Notes: generated by a model not told the origin, from the letters alone. 33,386 nucleotides of DNA from RGIG8775 sp045128735 (GCA_045128735.1 JBGVRT010000149.1:1-33386), one strand, 5' to 3'. Positions 16,249 through 24,051 are shown, numbered from the stretch's first letter. Translations and numbers: made by a program.

Positions 16249-17067
16249 TTATTTATCGTCGTCCTTGCCCGTATCGGCGGTCTCCTTAAGCACGGGAATA
16301 AACTGCTTGGCTATTTTTCCCTTTCCTCTGTGCTTTACAAAGAAATATCCTATTACGCTGAACACCGCCGCGCCGATAAAGTTGACAAGAAGATCCTTTA
16401 TGGTATCGTGCAATCCCACGTCAAGATAGCTGTCAAGTACTACCTCTCTTCCGTCTCCGTACCTTATTATAACTTCGGTTATCTCGGGCAGGTTTACCAC
16501 ACGGTTCATCTGCTCGGGGTCAAGTATAACTGTATTTATATAGTTGACAAAAGTATCCTTTTGCATATCGCTTCCGAGAAGTATGTCGGCGTAGTATTCG
16601 TAAAACTCCCAGAAAACGCCTATGGTCATTGAGAAGCAAAACGCCACAAGTGCAAGGTATACGGGCGAAAGCTTGAATTTAATTCTGCTGTTACGGTTGA
16701 TGATATCCATCAGCGCAAAGCCGAACGCCGCAAACATAAAGCCATTGACGGTGTGGAGCACGGTATCCCATTGGGGGATTTTTTCGTAGTAGCAGTTTAT
16801 CTCGCCAAGTATCTCCGCCGAATATATGAATACAAGCACCAAGCCCTCGAAAACGTTGGGAAGGTGTATGTCAAGATGGTGCTCGACAAGCGACGGCAGA
16901 GTAAACAAAACGAGTGTCAGCACGCAGAAGAAAACGTGGTTGTACTCACCTCTTATCGCCGAGCGCACCGCGGTAAATATAACGAGAGCCACAAGCACCG
17001 CGTAAAGAATTTTTATTCCCGTATGCTTGAATTTAATCATTCTTATGGGATTTTTCGGCTTTTTCAA
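16249..17067 (-). CDS. YjdF/DUF2238-like integral membrane protein
   Basis: A 272-residue membrane protein with about six hydrophobic segments (roughly 20-35, 45-60, 75-90, 105-122, 135-152, 230-248). The stretches QWDTVLHTVNGFMFAAFGFALMD and GVFWEFYEYYADILLG are characteristic of the DUF2238/YjdF group, whose function is unknown. A soluble loop of about 60 residues (170-225) precedes the last segment, and the tail is charged. The start is TTG at 17067, with AGGA upstream; the two nearby ATGs at 17072 and 17075 are out of frame. It has its own consensus promoter and is transcribed alone. Confidence 0.75.
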   Translation of the reverse strand: MKKPKNPIRMIKFKHTGIKILYAVLVALVIFTAVRSAIRGEYNHVFFCVLTLVLFTLPSLVEHHLDIHLPNVFEGLVLVFIYSAEILGEINCYYEKIPQWDTVLHTVNGFMFAAFGFALMDIINRNSRIKFKLSPVYLALVAFCFSMTIGVFWEFYEYYADILLGSDMQKDTFVNYINTVILDPEQMNRVVNLPEITEVIIRYGDGREVVLDSYLDVGLHDTIKDLLVNFIGAAVFSVIGYFFVKHRGKGKIAKQFIPVLKETADTGKDDDK

Positions 17068-17113
17068 ATCATCATATCCTTTCCTGATGCAAAATTCTTC
17101 CGACTTTATCTAA

Positions 17114-17142
17114 ATTATACATTTTAACGCCTGATTTGTCAA
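17114..17142 (-). promoter_or_regulatory. Promoter of the YjdF-like gene
   Basis: On the minus strand TTGACA (17137-17142), a 17-base spacer and TATAAT (17114-17119) make a perfect sigma-A consensus. The leader to the TTG start is about 40 bases. Confidence 0.85.
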
Positions 17143-17252
17143 CAACATACAAATTATTTTAACATTTTTGCCTACAAAAGTTTGTTATTTTATTATATTT
17201 TGTTAAACAGGAACAAATTACACTATTTTTGCATTCTTTTTTGAAAAAGCTA

Positions 17253-17305
17253 TTGACAAATCCTCTTTAATGTGGTATTATAGTAATGCTTTACCAAAGT
17301 AAAGC
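17253..17305 (+). promoter_or_regulatory. Promoter of the amino-acid ABC operon with downstream hairpin/operator
   Basis: TTGACA (17253-17258), 17 bases, then TATTAT (17276-17281). Right at the expected transcription start lies GCTTTAC-CAAA-GTAAAGC (17288-17305), a perfect 7-bp inverted repeat. Its position suits a repressor operator, or a 5' stem that stabilises the mRNA. Confidence 0.75.
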
Positions 17306-17340
17306 GTTAAAACATCACATTTCACATAGGAGACACTACA

Positions 17341-18159
17341 ATGAAAAAGATTCTTTCACTCACACTCGCGCTTATCATGGTTATGAGCGCACTCTTCTGC
17401 TTTGCAGGATGCGGCGACAAGGCTGACGACAACACCCTCGTTTGCGGTGTTACGATTTTTGAAAACATGAACGAAAAAGACGAAAACGGCAACTGGACAG
17501 GTTTTGAGTCCGAGTTCGCTATTGAAGTTGGTAAGATCATCGGTATGGACGTTGATTTCCAGGAGATCGACTGGGGTCAGAAGTACATGGAGCTTGAGGC
17601 AGGCACTATCGACTGCATCTGGAACGGCTTTACCGCTAACTCCTCTGACAAGATCGACGGCGTTGATACAAAGCGTTCCGACCTTGTTGACTTCTCTTAC
17701 GGCTATATGCTCAACCAGCAGTGCGTTGTTATCAAGGCTGACAACAAGGACGCTATAAAGTCCGAGGCTGACCTTGCAGGCAAGAAGGCAGGCGTTGAGG
17801 GCGGTAGTGCAGGCGAAAGCTATGCATCTTCGGTTATCGGCGAAAACGGCAGTCTTGAGAAGTACCCTGCTCAGAACAAGGCATTCCTTGAGGTTAAGTC
17901 GGGTGCGGTTGACTTTGCCGTTATGGATATCGTTCTTGCAAAGAACGTTTGCGGACAGGGCGACTACACAGACCTTATGATCGTTGAGGACATCGTTCTT
18001 GATTCCGAGATCTACGCTATCGGCTTCGAAAAGGGCAGCGAGCTTACCGCTAAGGTTAACTCGGCTATCAAGACCCTCTTCGAAAACGGCAAGATTGCTG
18101 AGCTTGCACAGAAGTACGGCTTTGAGAACGTAGTTCAGCTTGTTGAGACTATCGACTAA
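17341..18159 (+). CDS. Amino-acid ABC transporter, substrate-binding lipoprotein
   Basis: An extracellular solute-binding protein of family 3, which captures a polar amino acid and hands it to the membrane permease. It begins with a lipoprotein signal (MKKILSLTLALIMVMSA…) with lipobox FAGC, so C24 is the likely lipid-anchored residue. The mature part shows the family pattern: GFESEFAIEVGKIIGMDVDF, the ligand-side IDCIWNGFT, LAGKKAGVEGGSAGES, and AVDFAVMDIVLA. Length 272 is usual. GGAGA precedes the ATG. It is the first gene of a three-component operon, 24 bases before the permease. Which amino acid is bound cannot be read from sequence. Confidence 0.92.
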   Translation: MKKILSLTLALIMVMSALFCFAGCGDKADDNTLVCGVTIFENMNEKDENGNWTGFESEFAIEVGKIIGMDVDFQEIDWGQKYMELEAGTIDCIWNGFTANSSDKIDGVDTKRSDLVDFSYGYMLNQQCVVIKADNKDAIKSEADLAGKKAGVEGGSAGESYASSVIGENGSLEKYPAQNKAFLEVKSGAVDFAVMDIVLAKNVCGQGDYTDLMIVEDIVLDSEIYAIGFEKGSELTAKVNSAIKTLFENGKIAELAQKYGFENVVQLVETID

Positions 18160-18183
18160 TATTTACTTACAAAGGAATTAAAC

Positions 18184-18843
18184 ATGGCAATAACCTGGTC
18201 ATCATTTTTGAAGGTAACGTTAAGCTTACTTGAAGGATTTGAATCAACCTGCCTGATTTTTGCGCTAACACTTGTGTTAGCGCTTCCTTTGGGTTTGGTG
18301 ATTTCTTTTGGCTCTATGTCAAAGTTCAAGCCCTTGGCTTATATCACTAAGGTTTTCGTCTGGATAATACGCGGCGTTCCCCTGATGCTACAGATATTTG
18401 TGGTATTTTACGTTCCGAGACTTCTTTGGGATATGTCTTTCTTCACCCGCTTTTATGCGGTAATAGTTGCGTTTGTTATCAACTACGCGTGCTACTTTTC
18501 GGAAATATACAGAGGCGGTATTGAGGGTATTCCCCGCGGTCAGTATGAGGCGGGCGAGGTTCTCGGTATGACAAAGTCGCAGATATTTTTCAAGGTAGTT
18601 CTTATGCAGGTTGTCAAGCGCATTATTCCCCCTATGTCCAACGAAATAATCACACTTGTCAAAGACACTGCTCTTGCAAGAGTTATTATGGTTGTTGAAA
18701 TTATCAAGGCGGCTGAGGAATACGCGGCTTACGGCCTTATCTGGCCGCTGTTCTACACTGCGGTATTTTACCTTGCTTTTGTCGGTCTGCTTACACTTCT
18801 GTTCGGCTTCATCGAGAAAAAGCTTGATTATTACAGAGCATAA
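18184..18843 (+). CDS. Amino-acid ABC transporter permease
   Basis: A 219-residue permease of the His/Glu/Gln/Arg/opine family. It has about five membrane segments and the cytoplasmic EAA loop RGQYEAGEVLGMTKSQIFFKVVLMQ near residues 118-142, which docks with the ATPase. The N-terminal segment FESTCLIFALTLVLALPLGLVISFG and RGVPLMLQIF are typical. AAAGGA precedes the ATG. It probably works as a homodimer, since only one permease gene is present. Confidence 0.93.
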   Translation: MAITWSSFLKVTLSLLEGFESTCLIFALTLVLALPLGLVISFGSMSKFKPLAYITKVFVWIIRGVPLMLQIFVVFYVPRLLWDMSFFTRFYAVIVAFVINYACYFSEIYRGGIEGIPRGQYEAGEVLGMTKSQIFFKVVLMQVVKRIIPPMSNEIITLVKDTALARVIMVVEIIKAAEEYAAYGLIWPLFYTAVFYLAFVGLLTLLFGFIEKKLDYYRA

Positions 18844-18854
18844 GGAGGCGCGGC

Positions 18855-19649
18855 ATGGCATTACTTGAGGTTAAAAATATAACTAAAAAATTTGGCAAGG
18901 TGGAGGTACTTAAGGGTATCGACTTCTCTCTTGAAAAAGGACAGGTGCTTTCTATCATCGGTTCTTCGGGCAGTGGAAAGACAACACTTTTGCGCTGTCT
19001 CAATTTCCTTGAGACCCCCGACACCGGTATTATCTCGGTTGACGAAAACAACATTTTTGACGCCGACGACCACAAACAAAAATCGGCAGCGGAAATACGC
19101 GAAAGCAGATTGAGATTCGGTCTTGTGTTCCAGTCCTTCAACCTTTTCCCACAATATTCGGTTATGGAAAATCTTACGCTTGCGCCAAAGCTCCGCGCAA
19201 AGGAGGAGGCGAAAACCAAAAAGCTTTCTCACGCTGAGCTGAAGGAGATGTACGCGGATATTGAGACTAACGCAGAAGAACTTCTCAAATCGGTGGGTCT
19301 TTCTGAAAAGAAGGACGCTTATCCCTGCCAGCTTTCGGGCGGTCAGCAACAACGCGTTTCCATTGCGAGAGCACTTGCGATGAAGCCCGAAATTCTCTGC
19401 TTCGACGAGCCCACCTCGGCTCTCGACCCCGAACTTACGGGTGAGGTTCTTAAGGTTATCAAGGCTCTCCGCGACGAGGGGCGCACGATGATAGTCGTCA
19501 CCCACGAAATGGAGTTTGCGCGCAACGTTTCCGATCAGGTCATATTTATGGCAAACGGAATTATTGAGGAGCAAGGAACTCCCGAGGAGCTGTTTGGAAA
19601 TCCTAAAAGTGAGATTCTTAAAAGCTTCCTAAGCGGAATAAACAAGTGA
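18855..19649 (+). CDS. Amino-acid ABC transporter ATP-binding protein
   Basis: A 264-residue ABC ATPase that powers uptake with the two preceding gene products. It has Walker A IGSSGSGKTT near 35-44, Q-loop FGLVFQSFNLFPQYSVMEN, signature LSGGQQQRVSIARAL near 158-172, Walker B ILCFDEPTSALDP, and the switch histidine in VVTHEMEFA. There is an insert of about 25 residues (AKEEAKTKKLSHAELKEMYA) before the signature, longer than in GlnQ. The ATG at 18855 follows AAGGAGG. Confidence 0.95.
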   Translation: MALLEVKNITKKFGKVEVLKGIDFSLEKGQVLSIIGSSGSGKTTLLRCLNFLETPDTGIISVDENNIFDADDHKQKSAAEIRESRLRFGLVFQSFNLFPQYSVMENLTLAPKLRAKEEAKTKKLSHAELKEMYADIETNAEELLKSVGLSEKKDAYPCQLSGGQQQRVSIARALAMKPEILCFDEPTSALDPELTGEVLKVIKALRDEGRTMIVVTHEMEFARNVSDQVIFMANGIIEEQGTPEELFGNPKSEILKSFLSGINK

Positions 19650-19657
19650 GGTATATT

Positions 19658-20062
19658 ATGGCTAACGATATAATTAAAGGAATGGGCTTTCATCACATCG
19701 GACTTAAGGCGGCTGATTTTGAAAAGTCACTTGCATTCTACAAGGCACTCGGTCTTAAAGAGGTAGTCCGTTGGGGCGAGGGGGAAAAGACTATCGCGAT
19801 GCTTGACATCGGAGACGGCGGACGGATTGAGCTTTTCGCTAACGGCGGAGACGAGTTTGCCGAGTGCGGAAAGTGGGTTCATTTTGCTATGAAAGTAGAC
19901 GACGTACAGAAGGCATATGATACGGCAATTGCCGCAGGTGCCACGCCCCACATTCTTCCCAAGGTAGTTCCCCTTGATTCCACACCCGAAAAAATAAGCA
20001 TAAATATTGCTTTTGTTAAGGGTCCCGACGGCGAACAGGTGGAATTTTTCAAAGAAGTATAA
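19658..20062 (+). CDS. VOC-fold (glyoxalase/bleomycin resistance) family protein
   Basis: A 134-residue single-domain vicinal-oxygen-chelate protein. It opens with GFHHIGLKAADFEKSLAFYKALGL, has a GRIELFA strand, and ends with FVKGPDGEQVEFFKE; these supply the usual metal ligands (an early histidine and a late glutamate). Family members include lactoylglutathione lyase, epimerases and resistance proteins, and I cannot choose between them. A GTG start overlapping the ATPase stop is possible, but the ATG at 19658 has GTGAGG 7 bases upstream and gives the expected N-terminus. It is the last gene of the ABC operon, before a strong terminator. Confidence 0.8.
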   Translation: MANDIIKGMGFHHIGLKAADFEKSLAFYKALGLKEVVRWGEGEKTIAMLDIGDGGRIELFANGGDEFAECGKWVHFAMKVDDVQKAYDTAIAAGATPHILPKVVPLDSTPEKISINIAFVKGPDGEQVEFFKEV

Positions 20063-20070
20063 TTATTCAC

Positions 20071-20100
20071 AAAAAGCAACCGAAACCCGGTTGCTTTTTT
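20071..20100 (+). terminator. Intrinsic terminator of the ABC/VOC operon
   Basis: AAAAAGCAACCG and CGGTTGCTTTTT form a stem of about 12 bp with a short loop, followed by TTTTTT. It starts eight bases after the VOC stop. Confidence 0.9.
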
Positions 20101-20101
20101 G

Positions 20102-20163
20102 ATACTTTTTTAGCAATAAAATCGCTAAAAAGTATTGCAATCACAAGAAAAAAGTGATATAAT
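20102..20163 (+). promoter_or_regulatory. Promoter of pheA-DAHP synthase with overlapping inverted repeat
   Basis: TTGCAA (20135-20140), a 17-base spacer and TATAAT (20158-20163) form a strong promoter. Just upstream, ATACTTTTTTAGC (20103-20115) is mirrored by GCTAAAAAGTAT (20125-20136), a near-perfect inverted repeat with a nine-base gap whose right arm runs into the -35 box. It could be an operator for a repressor of aromatic amino-acid synthesis. Confidence 0.75.
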
Positions 20164-20221
20164 AATTTTCGTAGCTTTTTATTTTGAGAAGCTAAAAATT
20201 ATACAGAAAGGAGCTGCATTT

Positions 20222-21310
20222 ATGAATATTAAGCTATCTGCCATTGAGAATAACATTGACAAAATCGACCTTGAAATGGCTAAGCTGTTCGCACAGCGTA
20301 TGGAGCTTGTAAAGGACATTGCAAGCTACAAATGCGAAAACGGTATTCCTGTGAATGACCCCGAATACGACAACCGTATTCTCGAAAATTCCGCGGGATA
20401 TTTGGATGACACACAACTAAAGGAGTACTACGTGCGATTTATGAAGCACGTCCTTTCGATATCAAGAAGCTATCAAAGCCGTATTCAAAACGGAATGAAG
20501 ATTGCCTACAGCGGAATTGAAGGGGCGTTCGCCCATATCGCGGCAACAAGGATATTCCCAAATGCTTCGCACATTTCCTACGGGGATTTTGAAGAAGCGT
20601 ACAAGGCGGTTGAGGACGGAATCTGCGACTCGGCTGTGCTCCCTATTGAGAACAGCTTTGCAGGCGAAGTGGGTCAGGTAATGGACCTTATCTTTTCGGG
20701 CTCGCTGTATATAAACGGAGTTTTTGAGCTTCCCATAATTCAAAATTTGCTCGGCACCCAGTACGCTACGGTAGCCGACATCACCGACGTAGTAAGCCAC
20801 CCACAGGCGTTGTCGCAATGTGCAAGCTATATAAAGGCGCATCATTTCAATCAGACCGAATATGCCAATACCGCCTTAGCCGCACAGCACGTTGCATCGC
20901 AAAACGACCGACACATCGCGGCTATTGCAAGTGCTGAAACAGCCGAGCTTTACGGGCTCAAGATTATCGAGCGCAACATCAACTCGGCAAGAAGCAACAC
21001 CACGAGATTTGCAATTTTTTCCCGTGCACCGCAAGGTATTGAGGCTAAGAAGAAATTTATACTCGTTTTCACGGTAAAAAACGAGCCCGGCGCGCTTGCT
21101 AAGAGCGTAAACATCATCGCAAAGCACGGCTTTAATATGCAGTCGCTGAGAAGCCGCTCGATGAGAAGTCTTGCTTGGCAATACTATTTTTACATCGAGG
21201 GCGACGGCAATCCCTACACCCCCGAGGGCGAGGCAATGCTTAAGGAGCTTTCCGATTGCTGTGACAGGCTGAAGATTGCGGGAAGCTTTGACGAAACACA
21301 CTCTATTTAA
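20222..21310 (+). CDS. pheA: Bifunctional chorismate mutase/prephenate dehydratase
   Basis: It converts chorismate to prephenate and then to phenylpyruvate, the committed route to phenylalanine. The 362-residue protein has an AroQ-type chorismate mutase helix bundle (1-90; IDKIDLEMAKLFAQRMELVKDIASYK), a prephenate dehydratase domain (about 95-275; AYSGIEGAFAHIAA, LPIENSFAGEVGQV, HPQALSQC, and the TTRFAIFSR motif), and a C-terminal ACT domain (about 280-355; VKNEPGALAKSVNIIAKHGFNM) for phenylalanine feedback. The catalytic threonine pair of TTRF is present. The start is the ATG at 20222 behind AAAGGAG. It is followed by DAHP synthase after 28 bases. Confidence 0.95.
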   Translation: MNIKLSAIENNIDKIDLEMAKLFAQRMELVKDIASYKCENGIPVNDPEYDNRILENSAGYLDDTQLKEYYVRFMKHVLSISRSYQSRIQNGMKIAYSGIEGAFAHIAATRIFPNASHISYGDFEEAYKAVEDGICDSAVLPIENSFAGEVGQVMDLIFSGSLYINGVFELPIIQNLLGTQYATVADITDVVSHPQALSQCASYIKAHHFNQTEYANTALAAQHVASQNDRHIAAIASAETAELYGLKIIERNINSARSNTTRFAIFSRAPQGIEAKKKFILVFTVKNEPGALAKSVNIIAKHGFNMQSLRSRSMRSLAWQYYFYIEGDGNPYTPEGEAMLKELSDCCDRLKIAGSFDETHSI

Positions 21311-21338
21311 TCGGTTTATCAGAAAGAAGGTATATATT

Positions 21339-22367
21339 ATGAATATGAATTTCAAAAGAAAGCTCCCAATTCCGCAGGAGATCAAAGCGGAATATCCTCT
21401 CTCCCCCGAGCTTGCCGCAAACAAGGCAAAGATAGACGCTGAAATAGCTAAGGTTTTCAAGGGCGAGTCAGACAAATTCATTCTCGTTATCGGTCCCTGC
21501 TCCGCAGACCGAGAGGACGCAGTTATCGACTATATTTCCCGTCTCCGCACGGTTCAGGACAAGGTCAGCGACAAGATTATTATAATCCCCAGAATATACA
21601 CCAACAAGCCAAGGACAACCGGCGACGGCTACAAGGGTATGCTTCATCAGCCGGACCCCAACGACAAGCCCGACATGCTTCACGGTATCATTGCAATAAG
21701 AAAGCTCCATATGAGAGCTATTGCAGAAACAGGTTTCGGTTGCGCGGACGAGATGCTTTACCCCGAAAATTACAGATATCTTTCCGACCTGCTCTCCTAT
21801 GTTGCAATCGGCGCGCGCTCGGTTGAGAATCAGAAGCACAGACTTACCTCCAGCGGACTTGATATTCCCGTTGGCATGAAGAATCCCACAAGCGGCGACA
21901 TCTCGGTTATGATGAACTCCATCACAGCCGCACAGCACAGCCACACCTTTATTTACCGCGGTTGGGAGGTTGAAACCTCGGGCAACCCTCTTTCTCATGC
22001 TATTCTTCGCGGATACGTAAACAAGCACGGTCAGTCCATGGCAAACTACCACTATGAGGATCTTATTCACCTTGCCGAAACATACGAAAAGTCAGGACTT
22101 GCGAATCCCGCAGTTATCGTTGACGCAAACCATGCAAACTCTGGCAAGAAATATCTTGAGCAGGTGCGTATTTCCAAGGAAATACTCCATAGCTGCCGCT
22201 ATAATCCCGACGTAAAGAAGCTTGTTAAGGGTCTTATGATCGAGAGTTACATTGAGGACGGCTGCCAGAAGATAGGCGAGAACGTATACGGAAAATCTAT
22301 CACCGATCCCTGCCTTGGTTGGGATAAGACAGAAAGACTTATATACGACATTGCCGATATGCTTTAA
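21339..22367 (+). CDS. aroF: Class I DAHP synthase (3-deoxy-7-phosphoheptulonate synthase)
   Basis: It condenses phosphoenolpyruvate with erythrose 4-phosphate, the first step of the shikimate pathway. The 342-residue protein resembles the E. coli AroF/G/H type: IGPCSADRED, IYTNKPRTTGDGYKGM, GARSVENQKHR, DANHANSGKKYLEQ, IESYIEDGCQ and the final GKSITDPCLGW. No chorismate mutase or ACT domain is attached, so feedback would act on the barrel itself, or control may lie at transcription through the shared promoter. The ATG at 21339 has AGAAGG upstream. The choice among aroF, aroG and aroH is arbitrary. Confidence 0.93.
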   Translation: MNMNFKRKLPIPQEIKAEYPLSPELAANKAKIDAEIAKVFKGESDKFILVIGPCSADREDAVIDYISRLRTVQDKVSDKIIIIPRIYTNKPRTTGDGYKGMLHQPDPNDKPDMLHGIIAIRKLHMRAIAETGFGCADEMLYPENYRYLSDLLSYVAIGARSVENQKHRLTSSGLDIPVGMKNPTSGDISVMMNSITAAQHSHTFIYRGWEVETSGNPLSHAILRGYVNKHGQSMANYHYEDLIHLAETYEKSGLANPAVIVDANHANSGKKYLEQVRISKEILHSCRYNPDVKKLVKGLMIESYIEDGCQKIGENVYGKSITDPCLGWDKTERLIYDIADML

Positions 22368-22370
22368 TTG

Positions 22371-22412
22371 AAAAAGGGGTTGTGCGCTTGATGCGCCAAC
22401 TCCTTATTTTTA
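22371..22412. terminator. Bidirectional terminator after DAHP synthase
   Basis: AAGGGGTTG (22374-22382) pairs with CAACTCCTT (22397-22405) with one G·T, and an inner GCGC/GCGC extends it. T-rich tracts lie on both sides, and a minus-strand gene ends at 22410, so it likely serves both. Confidence 0.85.
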
Positions 22413-22610
22413 TTTTTTGTATTCAATCAAATCGCAAATATCACAATCAAGAGCTGTACATATTTTATCCAAAATATAACTGTCGTAACGTACAACTTTA
22501 TTTTTGTAATAGTTATCTATTATTTGAAATTTTATGCCCGTTCTCTTAGCAAGCTCGTAACGTGTTACGCCCTTTTTATCCAAATATTCTTTTACAATCA
22601 ACTTAACCAT
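22410..22610 (-). CDS. Small Xre-family (Cro/CI-like) transcriptional regulator
   Basis: A 66-residue DNA-binding protein that is little more than one helix-turn-helix domain: VKEYLDKKGVTRYELAKRTGIKFQIIDNYYKNKVVRYDSYILDKICTALDCDICDLIEY. This fits the compact HTH_26/Cro group. The ATG at 22610 has AAGGAG nine bases upstream; the longer frame from 22661 would begin inside the promoter. It is divergent from the SLOG gene and their promoters overlap at the -35 boxes, so it very likely represses itself and its neighbour. The gene and its partner are noticeably more A+T-rich than the flanking operons, which hints at acquisition. Confidence 0.88.
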   Translation of the reverse strand: MVKLIVKEYLDKKGVTRYELAKRTGIKFQIIDNYYKNKVVRYDSYILDKICTALDCDICDLIEYKK

Positions 22611-22632
22611 ACAGCACCACTCCTTTGTATAT

Positions 22633-22683
22633 ATTCTAATAAATATATACCCACTTGACAATTCCTTTATTTAGGTGTATACT
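22633..22683. promoter_or_regulatory. Divergent promoters with overlapping -35 boxes
   Basis: Plus strand: TTGACA (22655-22660), 17 bases, TATACT (22678-22683) for the SLOG gene. Minus strand: TTGTCA (22656-22661 complement), 17 bases, TAGAAT (22633-22638 complement) for the xre gene. The two -35 hexamers share five bases, so RNA polymerase can occupy only one at a time, and one bound repressor could block both. Confidence 0.85.
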
Positions 22684-22709
22684 TATATAAGCATATAGGG
22701 GGTGTGCAA

Positions 22710-23045
22710 ATGAAGCTTTTAATTGCAGATTCAAGAAAAATATCCGATTTTGATTTATCATCATATATTCCCGAAAACATTGACTTAATTATATCGGGAG
22801 GAGCAGAGGGAATAGACACTGTTGCCGAAAAATATGCAGACAAGCATAAAATCTCCAAGCTTATTATAAGACCCAAATATAACCTATACAAAAAAGCCGC
22901 TCCGTTAAAACGTAACGAGCTTATGGTAGATATTGCAGATGCCGTGCTTATTATTTGGGATGGGGCTTCAAGCGGTACAAAACACACTATTAATTATGCA
23001 AAAAAGCAACAAAAGGAAATTGAAGTCGTAATTTACAAAGAATAG
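22710..23045 (+). CDS. SLOG-family protein (DUF2493/YspA-like)
   Basis: A 111-residue Rossmann-like SLOG domain. Visible signatures are the nucleotide-binding loop IISGGAEGIDTVAEKYA, then KAAPLKRNELMVDIADAVLIIWDGASSGTKHTINYAKK, in the same order as DUF2493 and DprA-like proteins. SLOG proteins bind or process nucleotides or nucleotide-derived ligands, and several occur in conflict or phage-linked systems; the ligand here is unknown. I start at the ATG at 22710 with AGGGGG upstream instead of the GTG at 22704. The only plausible partner is the divergent small regulator. It ends in a terminator facing araC-type gene 23064. Confidence 0.82.
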   Translation: MKLLIADSRKISDFDLSSYIPENIDLIISGGAEGIDTVAEKYADKHKISKLIIRPKYNLYKKAAPLKRNELMVDIADAVLIIWDGASSGTKHTINYAKKQQKEIEVVIYKE

Positions 23046-23072
23046 GCGGAACAAAAATTCCGCCTATTTTTT
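23041..23072. terminator. Bidirectional terminator between SLOG and AraC genes
   Basis: AATAGGCGGAA and TTCCGCCTATT form an 11-bp stem with a six-base loop, followed by TTTTTT on the plus strand. The stem contains the stop codons of both converging genes. Confidence 0.85.
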
Positions 23073-23930
23073 ATTCGCCTCTGTTACATACGCGAGGGGC
23101 GTGGTGCCGATGTGCTCTTTGAAGGTTTTTATAAAATATGAGCAACTGTTGAAGCCGCTTTCAAAGCAAGCCTCGGTCACATTTCTGCCGCTATCGAGCA
23201 AGCTTTTTGCATAGCTTATTTTGCGAAGCTGAATATATTTTTTTATTCCTATATTAGTATAGCTTTTGAAAATCAACGACAGATACGGTGAGCTTATATG
23301 GAAGTGGTCGGCAATCTCCTCGGCGGTGCGGATATCGACAAGGTTTTCGTCTATATATCTGAGCACGTCGGAAAGTATCTTTGGAAACTGTTGGGTGTTT
23401 TTTGCTATGCGGTCGTCTGTAGATATTCCGAGATTTTTAATTATTATGTCAATAAAGCGAAGAAATTTCGAATATACCTCAAGGTCGTTTTCGGGCTTTT
23501 TCTGCGCCAGCTCGCTCATTGTATAGAGAATTTCCAACGCCTCTTTCCTTTCGCCGTCGGGCAAAGAAAGAAGATTTTTATGTATTCTTATCTGTTCAAG
23601 TATCTTTTTTAACGGATCGGCACTCATATACGCGAAGGCATCAATGGGGATAAGAAAATAAAAACGTTCGTAGTAACCCTTTTTCTGCAAAACGGCTTTA
23701 TGAACCTCATACGGGGTTACTATAACTATATCGCCCCTTTTCAAGGGGAATATCATATCCTCGACGATATAGTTTACTTCGCCCTCGACGAAAATATATA
23801 TTTCGCAATATTTATTGATGTGCATAAAGTGATTTTCGGGGCTGTCGATATTTTTACAGTAAGCGAACTTAAGCTCTTCCCTGCTTCCACCGTACAGATT
23901 TATATTAAATTCAGAGCGAGTCTCTTTCAC
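23064..23930 (-). CDS. AraC-family regulator with N-terminal cupin domain
   Basis: A 288-residue one-component regulator. Residues about 20-120 are a cupin sensor (HMHINKYCEIYIFVEGEVNYIVEDMIFPLKRGDIVIVTPYEVHKAVL). The C-terminal 100 residues hold two helix-turn-helix motifs (TAEEIADHFHISSPYLSLIFKSYTNIGIKKYIQLRKISYAKSLL and VTEACFESGFNSCSYFIKTFKEHIGTTPLAY). Such proteins usually activate sugar-use genes on binding a small ligand. The start is GTG at 23930 with GGAGG 8 bases upstream. It is divergent, across 121 bases, from the five-gene glycyl radical operon, and is its likely controller. Confidence 0.92.
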   Translation of the reverse strand: MKETRSEFNINLYGGSREELKFAYCKNIDSPENHFMHINKYCEIYIFVEGEVNYIVEDMIFPLKRGDIVIVTPYEVHKAVLQKKGYYERFYFLIPIDAFAYMSADPLKKILEQIRIHKNLLSLPDGERKEALEILYTMSELAQKKPENDLEVYSKFLRFIDIIIKNLGISTDDRIAKNTQQFPKILSDVLRYIDENLVDIRTAEEIADHFHISSPYLSLIFKSYTNIGIKKYIQLRKISYAKSLLDSGRNVTEACFESGFNSCSYFIKTFKEHIGTTPLAYVTEANKK

Positions 23931-23952
23931 CTTGGCAACCTCCTTAAAAAAG

Positions 23953-24005
23953 TTACATTTTTTAGTGTAATAGTGATATTATTATAATTTTTATCGTGGT
24001 ATAAT
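23953..24005 (+). promoter_or_regulatory. Control region of the glycyl radical operon
   Basis: The 121-base gap between the AraC gene and the operon is very A+T-rich. TATAAT occurs at 23983-23988 and again at 24000-24005, but neither has a good -35 at 17 bases, as expected of an activator-dependent promoter. TTACA-N8-TGTAA (23953-23970) is a candidate regulator site upstream of both. Confidence 0.5.
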
Positions 24006-24051
24006 TGTATCATAAGAAAAGAAAAATTTCAAGAGGAAAGGAGAAATTTTT

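Noticed and set aside
20164..20221. A T-box or attenuator before pheA.
   Set aside because: The leader is about 55 bases, too short, with no terminator hairpin or T-box sequence.
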